This document shows, piece after piece, positions 52,164-60,403 of a stretch of 64,000 nucleotides of DNA. Under the pieces are notes generated by a model that worked only from the letters and a program-made list of their open reading frames with translations, had not been told where the DNA came from and did not search any database. Within the stretch, counting starts at the first letter, position 1; each line of letters starts with the position of its first letter. Both the position numbers and the translations under genes were made by a program. This DNA is from Allobacillus halotolerans (GTDB lineage Bacteria; Bacillota; Bacilli; Bacillales; Alkalibacillaceae): the NCBI RefSeq assembly GCF_028743495.1, contig NZ_CP117968.1; one strand, 5' to 3'.

Positions 52164-52592
52164 ATGGACATTAAAATCTCATTTACTTTAAACACTGAAC
52201 CAATAGAAACTAAACCACAGTATTCCGCTTACGACAATGGATTTATTGAAGGTGAGTTCAAAATTTCGCTAAATGGAAAAGTGTTTTTCTTCGACCCATT
52301 TATCAACCTTGCAGAGCTTGGAATTCAATTAGGAAAGTGGATCCAACAAGTTCAAAAGGGTTACAGGGTAAATATGAATTATGAGACTATTGACCACGAT
52401 GAAGTAATTCTTAACTTTATCTATGAGGCTAATGACAATTGGCGTATTTTTTCAATCTGGCAAGAGTTTGAGTCTGAAGAATTCATTCCTACTACGAAAT
52501 TAATGGAAGTTGTTAAAGGTTATTTAACTAGCTTAAACAATGAATTGCATGAAATAGACTATGTTGTAAAACTTGACAAGTACTTAAAATAA
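52164..52592 (+). CDS. Hypothetical protein
   Basis: A 142-residue soluble acidic protein (MDIKISFTLNTEPIETKPQY) with predicted mixed beta and helix content, no membrane segment and no motif I recognise. A AGGTGA site precedes the ATG and the codon use fits its AT-rich neighbours. It sits alone after the HTH gene; size and acidity are compatible with an orphan immunity protein, but nothing proves it. Confidence 0.5.
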   Translation: MDIKISFTLNTEPIETKPQYSAYDNGFIEGEFKISLNGKVFFFDPFINLAELGIQLGKWIQQVQKGYRVNMNYETIDHDEVILNFIYEANDNWRIFSIWQEFESEEFIPTTKLMEVVKGYLTSLNNELHEIDYVVKLDKYLK

Positions 52593-52632
52593 AACGAAAT
52601 TTCATAAAAAATATTTTAACCAACACTAACTA

Positions 52633-53037
52633 TTAAACAGATAAACCAAAAATATTGAAGTTTATTACAGTGACGACCACCGCTATCCATATGGTTAATT
52701 CTGCAAAATGAACAAGGATTTCTTTTCGTTTTGATGTATACTTCAATGTGAAAAATGCATAAATCATGAAATCAAGCAACGCCCACACGATAATAAACCA
52801 TAAGAAAACATGAAATGAAGGGCTCGGACTTGCAGATGTATTGATCAATAGTACAATCCACAGGAATAATCCTATTCCACCCATATACCAATTTATTTTC
52901 TTGTGCAATGAGTTAACGTGTCTGTTCGTAAAAATATCTTTTATGTTCATGTGTAAGGATTTTCGAATGATGATTTGTATTAGAGTAATAGCAAGAAAAA
53001 TAGCTATTAATATTAGAAAAGCTTTAACAAGTTCCAT
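52633..53037 (-). CDS. DUF4181-like membrane protein
   Basis: A 134-residue protein with about four membrane helices (FLILIAIFLAITLIQIII at the N-terminus, then GGIGLFLWIVLLI, FLWFIIVWALLDFMIYAFF and LTIWIAVVVTVINF). The cytoplasmic segment HVNSLHKKINWYMGG fits DUF4181. GGAGG selects the ATG at 53037; the frame is open 24 codons further without a ribosome site. Function unknown. Confidence 0.6.
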   Translation of the reverse strand: MELVKAFLILIAIFLAITLIQIIIRKSLHMNIKDIFTNRHVNSLHKKINWYMGGIGLFLWIVLLINTSASPSPSFHVFLWFIIVWALLDFMIYAFFTLKYTSKRKEILVHFAELTIWIAVVVTVINFNIFGLSV

Positions 53038-53221
53038 AACGAACCTCCATTCAATCGAAGTATTAAATTGATTACATGCCCAATTAAACCTCGAAACGTT
53101 CTTCACCATATTTTATTATAAAGGAAAAAAATGTATTTTCAATATTCACAAATAAGACAAATATTCAAATCTAGTGTTTGTTCCTATACAATAGGATAAG
53201 GATTAATAAAGGATGGATGTT

Positions 53222-54394
53222 ATGAACGCGCCTACAAAGAATCGGATTATCGCAGTTGATGCCATCCGAGGTTTTTCTTTATTTGGTATTTTAGTTGTTA
53301 ATATACTTTCTTTTCATTCGCCTCACTTCATGTATGGGGGAAAGAAATCATTTTATGAAACGATGGCAGCGAATGGAGAAACGGTTGATAGCAATCTTAT
53401 ACTGACAGTGATTGACCTCTTTTTCCAAGCGAGTTTTTATCCGTTATTCTCGCTTTTATTTGGCATTGGTTTATGGATCATGTATGAAAAAAGGGATTCA
53501 TTGGAAGCGAATCGAATATTATTAAAAAGAATGTTTATTTTAATGGGAATTGGACTTTTGCATGGAATCTTTATTTGGTATGGGGACATTCTGTTTTCGT
53601 ATAGTATTATTGGTTTGATCGCCATTCGCTTCTTGCAAGTTTCCATTAAAAAGTTATTGATTTGGGCAATAAGTTTATTAGCTGTTCCTACTATATTGTT
53701 CACATTGGCGGCCTATTCAGTCAGAGAGCAAATGGTAGTTATTTATGAGCATGAAATCAACAAAGCTACCGAAGCTTACCAAGGTATATATAGTGAAATT
53801 TTTCAACAAAATTTATCGGATTGGCTATTGATGGTTGAACCGATTCAACTACTGCTTACGATCATGACTATTTTACCGATGTTTTTATTCGGAATCATAA
53901 TCGGGCGTCTTCGGTTGTTTGAAGAAGTGAAGAAAAATAAGCAAATAATCCGGCGAATAGTTGGAATTACATTTGTCATTGCGGTCGTTTTTAAAGCTGG
54001 ACCATACTTGTTTGAAAATAAGGCTTGGTTGAATTTTATACAAGATTCTATTGGAGGAAGTGCTTCAGCGATTTTCTATTTCTTTGCGCTACTCATGCTT
54101 CTTACTTCGATGCAGAAGACATCTATTCTTGTGAAGTTATTTTCATCTGTAGGCAGGCTATCGCTATCGAATTATTTACTCCAGAGTGTGATTGGTTTTT
54201 GGCTATTCTATGGAGTCGGTATGAACCTGTACGGCACACAGCCATTAAGCAAGTTAATGTTGTTCGTAGTAATCATTTACTTCATTCAATTGGTAGTAAG
54301 CTATTTCTATTTAAAAAAATTTCGCATTGGCCCATTTGAATGGCTTTATCGTTCGTTGACATATGGCAGAGTCGTGGCGTTCAAAAAGAAATAG
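53222..54394 (+). CDS. DUF418 family membrane protein
   Basis: A 390-residue protein with about ten helices and the DUF418 signatures AVDAIRGFSLFGILVVNILS near the start and LSNYLLQSVIGFWLFYG plus the C-terminal FRIGPFEWLYRSLTYG. Proteins of this family (YeiB/YxaH type) are acyltransferase-3-like and of unknown substrate. AAAGGATGG favours the ATG at 53222 over the one three codons upstream. The next gene follows 15 nt later. Confidence 0.85.
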   Translation: MNAPTKNRIIAVDAIRGFSLFGILVVNILSFHSPHFMYGGKKSFYETMAANGETVDSNLILTVIDLFFQASFYPLFSLLFGIGLWIMYEKRDSLEANRILLKRMFILMGIGLLHGIFIWYGDILFSYSIIGLIAIRFLQVSIKKLLIWAISLLAVPTILFTLAAYSVREQMVVIYEHEINKATEAYQGIYSEIFQQNLSDWLLMVEPIQLLLTIMTILPMFLFGIIIGRLRLFEEVKKNKQIIRRIVGITFVIAVVFKAGPYLFENKAWLNFIQDSIGGSASAIFYFFALLMLLTSMQKTSILVKLFSSVGRLSLSNYLLQSVIGFWLFYGVGMNLYGTQPLSKLMLFVVIIYFIQLVVSYFYLKKFRIGPFEWLYRSLTYGRVVAFKKK

Positions 54395-54409
54395 AAGGGA
54401 GGCAACGAA

Positions 54410-55615
54410 GTGAAAAATCAATGGTTAGAAAATGAATCGAAACGTTGGGTAGAAGAAGAAATTATCGATTCACAGCAGCGGAAAGCTATTTTGAGTCTTT
54501 ATCCAACGAGGAATAATACATCGATCTTTTTTACGTTTGCTTTGATTCTTTTAAGCTTGGCTTTATTGACCTTTTTGGCATCGAATTGGACCGATATTTA
54601 TCCACTAATTCGAACAGCCATTTTAATAGGTTCTTTGATGCTTTTTTATTTCTTGGGAACCAGATGGCTTGAACAAGGCAAACGGTTAATTGGTGAAGTC
54701 AGTTATTTGATTGCTTTATTACTTTTCGGACTGTCAATTTTCCTAATTGGAGACATGTATCATTACCATTTTAATAGTGTGTTTACTTTCCTTGTATGGA
54801 GCATCGTAGCTTTATTACTTTATTTAAGTTATTCAAGCCGATGGATTTGGGCAGCAGGCATACTTATCATTGTTGTTGGGCAAATGGTTGATTTATTTGG
54901 TCTGCGTGAGTTCAGTTGGTTGTTGTTCGCTGTATTTATCTTAGGGTTTGGAATAATCGTTTATATACGCAAAATACGTTGGATGGCGGTTGTGTTCAGT
55001 TTAGCTTACTTCATTCAAATCATTGGCTTGTCTACGGAGAAACTATCCTTTGTTTGGGTGACAGTCTTCTTGATTTTACTCTATTTTATCGGCAAAATGA
55101 CACAATCAAATGTTGCCGGAAAGGTGTTTGAGACGTTCGCTCCACTTTTCATGTTTTTATTTGCCGTCTTTCATGTTTTGTTTGTGGATATGGAGTTAAA
55201 TTTCTATCAAGAGATTAATATTGCGTATTTTGTCATTCATATTTTCTTGATGAGTTTGATCGTCTTATATTTATATAGCAGACAAGAATTATTTTCGATC
55301 TTGCAGTTGGTTATATTTATTCCAAGCTTCGTTGTACCTGAGATCAGTGACTATCTAGCTTCTGTTGCTCTTTTTATCTTCTCCGTATCTTTATTGATGG
55401 AAGGGTTCAACCGGCGGGATCGCCAACAAATGAATATTGGAACAGCGAGCTTTTTAATCAGTACATTTGTCGTTTATACGAAAGTTGCTTGGGGTTATTT
55501 AAGTCAGTCCTTATTCTTTTTAATTGCCGGAGTCATTCTTCTCGGGATTGGTTATCTATTGAATCGACAACAAAAAGTATATACAGAAGGAGGAGGGGAG
55601 CGCAATGATTCGTAA
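54410..55615 (+). CDS. DUF2157 family membrane protein
   Basis: A 401-residue protein. A short soluble head (LENESKRWVEEEIIDSQQRK, the DUF2157 start) precedes about a dozen membrane helices. Start GTG with AGGGAGG upstream. It overlaps the next gene by 11 nt. DUF2157 proteins are often encoded with GDYXXLXY-domain proteins, as here; the complex they may form has no known task. Confidence 0.8.
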   Translation: MKNQWLENESKRWVEEEIIDSQQRKAILSLYPTRNNTSIFFTFALILLSLALLTFLASNWTDIYPLIRTAILIGSLMLFYFLGTRWLEQGKRLIGEVSYLIALLLFGLSIFLIGDMYHYHFNSVFTFLVWSIVALLLYLSYSSRWIWAAGILIIVVGQMVDLFGLREFSWLLFAVFILGFGIIVYIRKIRWMAVVFSLAYFIQIIGLSTEKLSFVWVTVFLILLYFIGKMTQSNVAGKVFETFAPLFMFLFAVFHVLFVDMELNFYQEINIAYFVIHIFLMSLIVLYLYSRQELFSILQLVIFIPSFVVPEISDYLASVALFIFSVSLLMEGFNRRDRQQMNIGTASFLISTFVVYTKVAWGYLSQSLFFLIAGVILLGIGYLLNRQQKVYTEGGGERNDS

Positions 55616-56114
55616 AAAATTGTTAATGGGTCTTGTTGGCTTCCAAATCCTTTTTTTGTTCGGTATGGTTTTGTCCGGCTATTTGATTGAACGTGTTGGT
55701 GAAACGGTCACATTACAAACAAAAGCGATGCCACATGAAGATATTATTTTTAATGATTCCATATATTTGCGTTTTACAGCGGAGGAAATTCGACCAGAAA
55801 ATTGGTTTATGACGGAAGCACCTGAGCGAAATCAAGTCATTTATGTGCTGTTGACACCAAACGAGCAAGGACTCTATCAAGTAAAAGCGGCAAGTGATAA
55901 AAAAATGGATGCAGATGATCAAGAAGTTATTATGAAAACGAGGTATTCGCATAAGAGCCAGGAGATGACTCATGTTGTCCGGTTTGGAATCGATCAATAT
56001 CAAACGGATACATCTGATTTTCAGGTGAACCGCTCACAACCAAGGTTCAAAGTAGAAATCGCCCTCTCTCCTTGGGGACAAAGTAAAGTAGTGGATATCG
56101 AAGTCATCGATTAA
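55605..56114 (+). CDS. GDYXXLXY-domain protein
   Basis: A 169-residue protein with one N-terminal membrane helix (LMGLVGFQILFLFGMVLSGY) and an outer domain with NDSIYLRFTAEEI, a variant of the GDYxxLxY motif. GGAGG precedes the ATG inside the DUF2157 gene. As the last gene of the DUF418-DUF2157-GDYXXLXY operon, it is likely to act with the upstream membrane proteins. Confidence 0.78.
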   Translation: MIRKKLLMGLVGFQILFLFGMVLSGYLIERVGETVTLQTKAMPHEDIIFNDSIYLRFTAEEIRPENWFMTEAPERNQVIYVLLTPNEQGLYQVKAASDKKMDADDQEVIMKTRYSHKSQEMTHVVRFGIDQYQTDTSDFQVNRSQPRFKVEIALSPWGQSKVVDIEVID

Positions 56115-56158
56115 AAAAATCAGTTAGGAACATGTTGTTCGCTAACTGATTTTTTTCG
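56115..56158. terminator. Bidirectional terminator between the GDYXXLXY gene and rocD
   Basis: AAAAAAATCAGTTAG pairs with CTAACTGATTTTTTT around GAACATGTTGTTCG. Confidence 0.92.
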
Positions 56159-57349
56159 TTATAGTACTTCTTTAATTTTATCAATTGCCCAATCCAAATC
56201 TTCTTTTTCAATGATTAATGGAGGAGCGAAACGAATGACATTATCATGTGTTTCTTTACAGAGCAATCCTTTTTCTTTCAAAGCTTCGCAGTAAGGTCTT
56301 GCAGATTCCGTCAATTCAACTCCGATAAAGAGTCCACGTCCACGAATTTCTTTAATTTTCGGATTGTCGATTTCACGAAGTTTTTCCAGCATATAATTAC
56401 CGAGCTCTAAGGAACGTTCAGCTAATTTTTCCTCTTCCAATACTTCTAAGGAAGCAATGGATACTGCAGAAGCCAATGGGTTTCCACCGAAAGTCGATCC
56501 GTGTGAACCTGGGTTGAAGACACCTAAGATTTCTTTGTTAGCAACAATGCATGAGATTGGGAAGACACCGCCACCGAGCGCTTTTCCTAAGATCAATACA
56601 TCAGGTTCGACGTTCTCCCAGTCACAAGCGAACATTTTACCACTTCTTGCAAGTCCCGCTTGGATTTCATCTGCCATGTATAAGACATTGTTTTCTTTAC
56701 AGACGTCATAAGCTTCTTTTAGAAAACCTTCTTCAGGAATATTAATTCCAGCTTCACCTTGAATCGGCTCAAATAAGAACGCAGCTGTATTGTCTGTAAT
56801 TGCATTTTTCAGCGCATCGACGTCACCATAAGGGATCACTTTAATTCCTGGTAGTAATGGTCCATAACCACGTTGGTATTCTTCTTCAGACGATAAAGAA
56901 ATGGCTAACATCGTACGTCCGTGGAAGTTTCCTTCACAAACGATGATTTCCGCTTGGTTATCAGCAACGCCTTTTACGTCATAAGCCCAACGTCTTGCTG
57001 CTTTGACAGCTGTTTCAACGGCTTCTGCTCCTGTGTTCATCGGTAAAGCCATATCTTTGTTCGTCAATTTACAGATTTTTTCATACCATGGGCCTAATTG
57101 ATCGTTGTGAAACGCACGGGAAGTGAGTGTAATCCGATCCGCTTGATCTTTCAATGCTTGAATAATCTTTGGGTGTCGATGACCTTGGTTGACAGCTGAG
57201 TAAGCACTTAGCATATCCAAGTATCGGTTCCCTTCAGGATCTTCTACCCAAATGCCTTCTCCTTTTGAGAGAACAATTGGTAGAGGGTTATAGTTACGTG
57301 CACCATATTGATCGGTTTGTTCAATAATTTGTTCTGTTTTTGTACCCAT
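56159..57349 (-). CDS. rocD: Ornithine aminotransferase RocD
   Basis: A PLP-dependent class III aminotransferase that converts ornithine to glutamate semialdehyde in arginine catabolism or osmolyte proline supply. The 396-residue protein has NTGAEAVETAVKAARRWAYD, FEPIQGEAGI, ADEIQAGLARSGK and the PLP lysine in LILGKALGGGVFP. Ribosome site GGAGG. It stands alone here; the 261-bp upstream region has no regulator site I can name. In halophiles it may also feed proline synthesis, which is inference. Confidence 0.93.
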   Translation of the reverse strand: MGTKTEQIIEQTDQYGARNYNPLPIVLSKGEGIWVEDPEGNRYLDMLSAYSAVNQGHRHPKIIQALKDQADRITLTSRAFHNDQLGPWYEKICKLTNKDMALPMNTGAEAVETAVKAARRWAYDVKGVADNQAEIIVCEGNFHGRTMLAISLSSEEEYQRGYGPLLPGIKVIPYGDVDALKNAITDNTAAFLFEPIQGEAGINIPEEGFLKEAYDVCKENNVLYMADEIQAGLARSGKMFACDWENVEPDVLILGKALGGGVFPISCIVANKEILGVFNPGSHGSTFGGNPLASAVSIASLEVLEEEKLAERSLELGNYMLEKLREIDNPKIKEIRGRGLFIGVELTESARPYCEALKEKGLLCKETHDNVIRFAPPLIIEKEDLDWAIDKIKEVL

Positions 57350-57610
57350 TAAAATCGCCTCCGTTACCGGTATTCTGTTCCAAATTCCATTATAACGTAG
57401 AATGGTTATCTCTGTGAACTATTCCCCTGAAACCCCTCCCACATACCTCTGTAAAGAAAAACTGAAGCCATTGGTATGGTTTTTCCTATGCAACATGGTG
57501 GGCAGTTAGCTGTATTATAATCGGTTTAAAATGTTTAAAAGTTGTCAATGAAATGAACACATGGAATAATGAGAGATGGTAGGATAGTTAAGAGAGGAGG
57601 ACGATAGAAA

Positions 57611-57985
57611 ATGACCCATTTACACATTACTACATGGGCAGTCGGAATTATTTTATTTATTGTTGTACTTTCATTTATGGGTAAAGAAGGTAAAGAGAAA
57701 GCCGCAAAGATCACTCATATGGTACTTCGACTATTCTATGTTCTTATTTTGCTAACAGGATTAGATTTATTTTTCCGATTCTATATCGGAGCACCATGGT
57801 CAGAGACTACAGAAGCCTTGGTTAAGTCGGCCGGTGGTATTTGGATTATTGCAGCAATGGAAATGATCTTAATCCGCGGCAAAAAAGGAAAGCCAACTTT
57901 CGGTGGCTGGCTTCAGTTTGTCATCGCATTGATTTTGACGATTGCTTTAGGATTTGGACGTTTACCGATGGGAATTTTGCCATAA
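57611..57985 (+). CDS. yisL: YisL family (DUF1516) membrane protein
   Basis: A 124-residue protein with four helices and the YisL features THLHITTWAVGIILFIV, AAKITHMVLRLFYVLILLTG and KGKPTFGGWLQFV. GAGGAGG precedes the ATG. Its position after the addBA region agrees with B. subtilis gene order. Function unknown. Confidence 0.88.
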   Translation: MTHLHITTWAVGIILFIVVLSFMGKEGKEKAAKITHMVLRLFYVLILLTGLDLFFRFYIGAPWSETTEALVKSAGGIWIIAAMEMILIRGKKGKPTFGGWLQFVIALILTIALGFGRLPMGILP

Positions 57986-57991
57986 CGTGAT

Positions 57992-58021
57992 TGAAAAGCC
58001 TCTTCAAATGAGGCTTTTCTC
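57992..58021 (+). terminator. Terminator of yisL
   Basis: GAAAAGCCTC pairs with GAGGCTTTTC around a 7-nt loop. Confidence 0.8.
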
Positions 58022-58087
58022 ATGATTCCCTATTCAACATCTGTGAATGGAACTTCTACGAAATTTACATAAAAAGTGGTGAGAGAA

Positions 58088-59503
58088 ATGGTTAAACGAT
58101 TAATTTATGGGGCGCTTTTATTCTTCATTGTATTTGCAGGATTGCAGGTAGCTCCACTATCTGCAGAAGAGGATTCGTCCCATTTTTATTATTATATATT
58201 AGTGGATCGCTTTGAAAATGGAACAACTGAAAATGATACGGAACAAATTGACCGGGATTCAACAGCCGGTTTTTATGGTGGGGACTATCAAGGTATTCAA
58301 AATAATATTGATCATTTGAAAACGATTGGTGTCACAGAAGTGATTCTTTCACCGATTGTTGATTCAGAAGATTATTTAGGTCAGCATGTCAATTCGTTTG
58401 AGAATCTCCAGGAAACGTATGGCAGTGAAGAGGAATTGAAGCAGCTTGTTGATCAGTTACATGAGGCTGGCATCGATGTATTGGTCCAAACTCCGTTGCA
58501 ACAGGTAAGTTCTTCATCGGAATTATTGGGACGAGACTGGATTCAAGCAGATGGTCAGATTGATTTCACTAATGAGTCTGCGGTAGACTATATTTCTGAT
58601 CGGTTGAGCGATTGGGTAGAACAATTTCAATTTGATGGATTTTATATTGAAAATGCTGATCAATTGCCTGCAGAATCACTCGAACTGTTGATGAACGAAG
58701 TGGATGGTCTTTGGTTAGGCGGTATGTCTGATGAATCTTCTTTGGAAAAGGGCGTAGAACTATTCGATCAGGTCATACGGTTTGGTGACCATGAGGAAAC
58801 GTTCTCAAGCTTTACTGGTTATGGAGCAGATTTCACATCATTGTTGAACCAACCTTTCTTTCAATCAAATGATGTCGTTCACTACATTGATTTTTTGCAT
58901 ACGGACCGTTTTACGAGAGCATTGGAACCGACGGGGAATCACCCGGTAACTCGGTGGAAATTAGCATTGACCTATTTATTCACTGCACCGAATGATCCGA
59001 TACTATTCCAAGGTTCAGAAATACCGATGGATGGATCGATTGATGATTTATCCACACATAAAATGATTAATTTCCTTGCCGGAGATGATCAAGTAACACG
59101 ACATGTAGAAAAATTATCAAGTATGCGAGACAAATACGAATCCTTAAGCTCAGGAGAAATGAAGGTGCTCCATGATGAGAATGGTTTCCTCGCTTTTGAA
59201 CGCATATTGGATGATGAGAAAACCTATGTCTTGATCAATACGACAGAAACTTCTCAACATATCAATTTAACGGATATTGATTCAGGTAAAGAGTTGCAAG
59301 GTTTATTGATTAACGACCTTGTCAGAGAAGGGGAGAACGGAGAATACCGGATTGCAACAGACAGAGAATCCGCAAATATCTTCATTGTTAAAGAAGATAG
59401 TGGTATATATTGGCCTATAACAATTGTATTTGTTGGCGTTATGGGAGCCTTTATTATCTTTGCGATCACGATGTACCGTAAACAACGACATAAAAATATA
59501 TAA
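58088..59503 (+). CDS. Membrane-anchored alpha-amylase-like protein, probably catalytically inactive
   Basis: A 471-residue exported protein: signal peptide, GH13-like barrel (YYYILVDRFENG, GFYGGDYQGIQNNIDHLKTI) and a C-terminal membrane anchor (about residues 440-460) with a basic end. Key GH13 positions are changed. Region I has VLVQTPLQQ instead of DVVxNH. Region II has GFYIENAD (about 184-191), so the nucleophile Asp is Glu and the Arg is Tyr. Region IV reads DFLHTD instead of FxxNHD. The fold may therefore serve binding or regulation. GGTGAGAG favours the ATG at 58088 over a GTG upstream. Confidence 0.8.
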   Translation: MVKRLIYGALLFFIVFAGLQVAPLSAEEDSSHFYYYILVDRFENGTTENDTEQIDRDSTAGFYGGDYQGIQNNIDHLKTIGVTEVILSPIVDSEDYLGQHVNSFENLQETYGSEEELKQLVDQLHEAGIDVLVQTPLQQVSSSSELLGRDWIQADGQIDFTNESAVDYISDRLSDWVEQFQFDGFYIENADQLPAESLELLMNEVDGLWLGGMSDESSLEKGVELFDQVIRFGDHEETFSSFTGYGADFTSLLNQPFFQSNDVVHYIDFLHTDRFTRALEPTGNHPVTRWKLALTYLFTAPNDPILFQGSEIPMDGSIDDLSTHKMINFLAGDDQVTRHVEKLSSMRDKYESLSSGEMKVLHDENGFLAFERILDDEKTYVLINTTETSQHINLTDIDSGKELQGLLINDLVREGENGEYRIATDRESANIFIVKEDSGIYWPITIVFVGVMGAFIIFAITMYRKQRHKNI

Positions 59504-59510
59504 GATGACA

Positions 59511-59553
59511 AAACGGAAATCCGGCTAAGCTTCACTGGATTTCCGTTTTTGTA
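59511..59553 (+). terminator. Terminator of the amylase-like gene
   Basis: AAAACGGAAATCC pairs with GGATTTCCGTTTT, followed by T residues. Confidence 0.9.
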
Positions 59554-59616
59554 TTATGATTAAAATTAAGTACAAAACTATAACAAAACGTAAACAAATT
59601 ATGATAAGAGGTGTTC

Positions 59617-59841
59617 ATGATGATGCATGGTTACGATATGGGAGGTTTTTTTGGATGGGGGTTTATTCAATTGATTCTCATCATCCTACTAATTACTTTT
59701 CTTTTTTGGGTCTTTAACAGTAGTGAAAACAAAACAAAGCCATCGGAAGATCAATCGATCAAGATACTGAATGAGCGATTAGCTCGCGGTGAAATAACTG
59801 AAGAGGAATATGACCGTTTGAAAAGGAAAATAAACAGCTGA
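59617..59841 (+). CDS. Small SHOCT-domain membrane protein
   Basis: A 74-residue protein: Met/His/Gly-rich head (MMMHGYDMGGFFGWG), one membrane helix (LILIILLITFLFWVF) and the SHOCT motif ILNERLARGEITEEEYDRLK at the C-terminus. AAGAGGTG lies just upstream of three consecutive ATGs (59617, 59620, 59623), so the exact start is open. SHOCT helices are oligomerisation tags; the protein role is unknown. The Met/His head might bind copper, given copB downstream, but this is speculative. Confidence 0.78.
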   Translation: MMMHGYDMGGFFGWGFIQLILIILLITFLFWVFNSSENKTKPSEDQSIKILNERLARGEITEEEYDRLKRKINS

Positions 59842-59929
59842 GTAGAGTGATTCAGTTGATTTTCAAGGGGGCATTGTTAACTTTCTTCGTGTTGCAATCA
59901 AACCTAGGAGTATCACAACCACCGAATAT

Positions 59930-60250
59930 TATGAGAGCCCCTCTATAAGACTTTCCGGAAAAAATTTTCGTTCATTCGAGGGTATAGGGCCCCTCTATAA
60001 GACTTTCCGGCAGCTTACTTCATCCGTTCGGTGGTATAGAGCCTCTCTATAAGACTTTCCGACAGCTTACTTCATCCGTTCGGTGGTATAGAGCCTCTCT
60101 ATAAGACTTTCCGACAGCTTACTTCATCCGTTCAGGGGTATAGAGCCCCTCTATAGGACTTTCCGGCAACTTACTTCATCCGTTCAGGGGTATAGGGCCC
60201 CTCTATAGGACTCTCCGACAACTTACTTCGTCCATTCAGGGGTATAAGAC
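59930..60250. repeat. Tandem array of a second 52-bp repeat, about six units
   Basis: CTCTATA recurs at 59941, 59993, 60045, 60097, 60149 and 60201, exactly 52 bp apart. Units share GACTTTCCG and TTACTTCATCCGTTC and carry the dyad TATAGAG-CCC-CTCTATA; the first unit is more diverged. The period and the TAGAG/CTCTA dyad match the arrays at 29224 and 39471 although other bases differ. The remaining 59842-59929 and 60251-60341 hold nothing recognised. Confidence 0.95.
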
Positions 60251-60341
60251 CTGGCAATAGGGCACTCGAGGATTTTTTGGACAATCAGTAGACTCAAATT
60301 TCGCTCACCACTTATTAAAAGTATTGTTTCACTAAAATATT

Positions 60342-60371
60342 TTGTTTCAACATACCTATATAGGGTATACT
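60342..60371 (+). promoter_or_regulatory. copB promoter with CsoR-like operator
   Basis: TTGTTT (60342-60347), an 18-nt spacer and TATACT (60366-60371). ATACCTATATAGGGTAT at 60352-60368 lies between the boxes and resembles CsoR operators (TACC-N-GGGTA). Copper-responsive repression is inferred; csoR is not in the window. Confidence 0.65.
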
Positions 60372-60403
60372 ACAAGTGGAATATACTCTAGGGGGGTAAA
60401 AAA

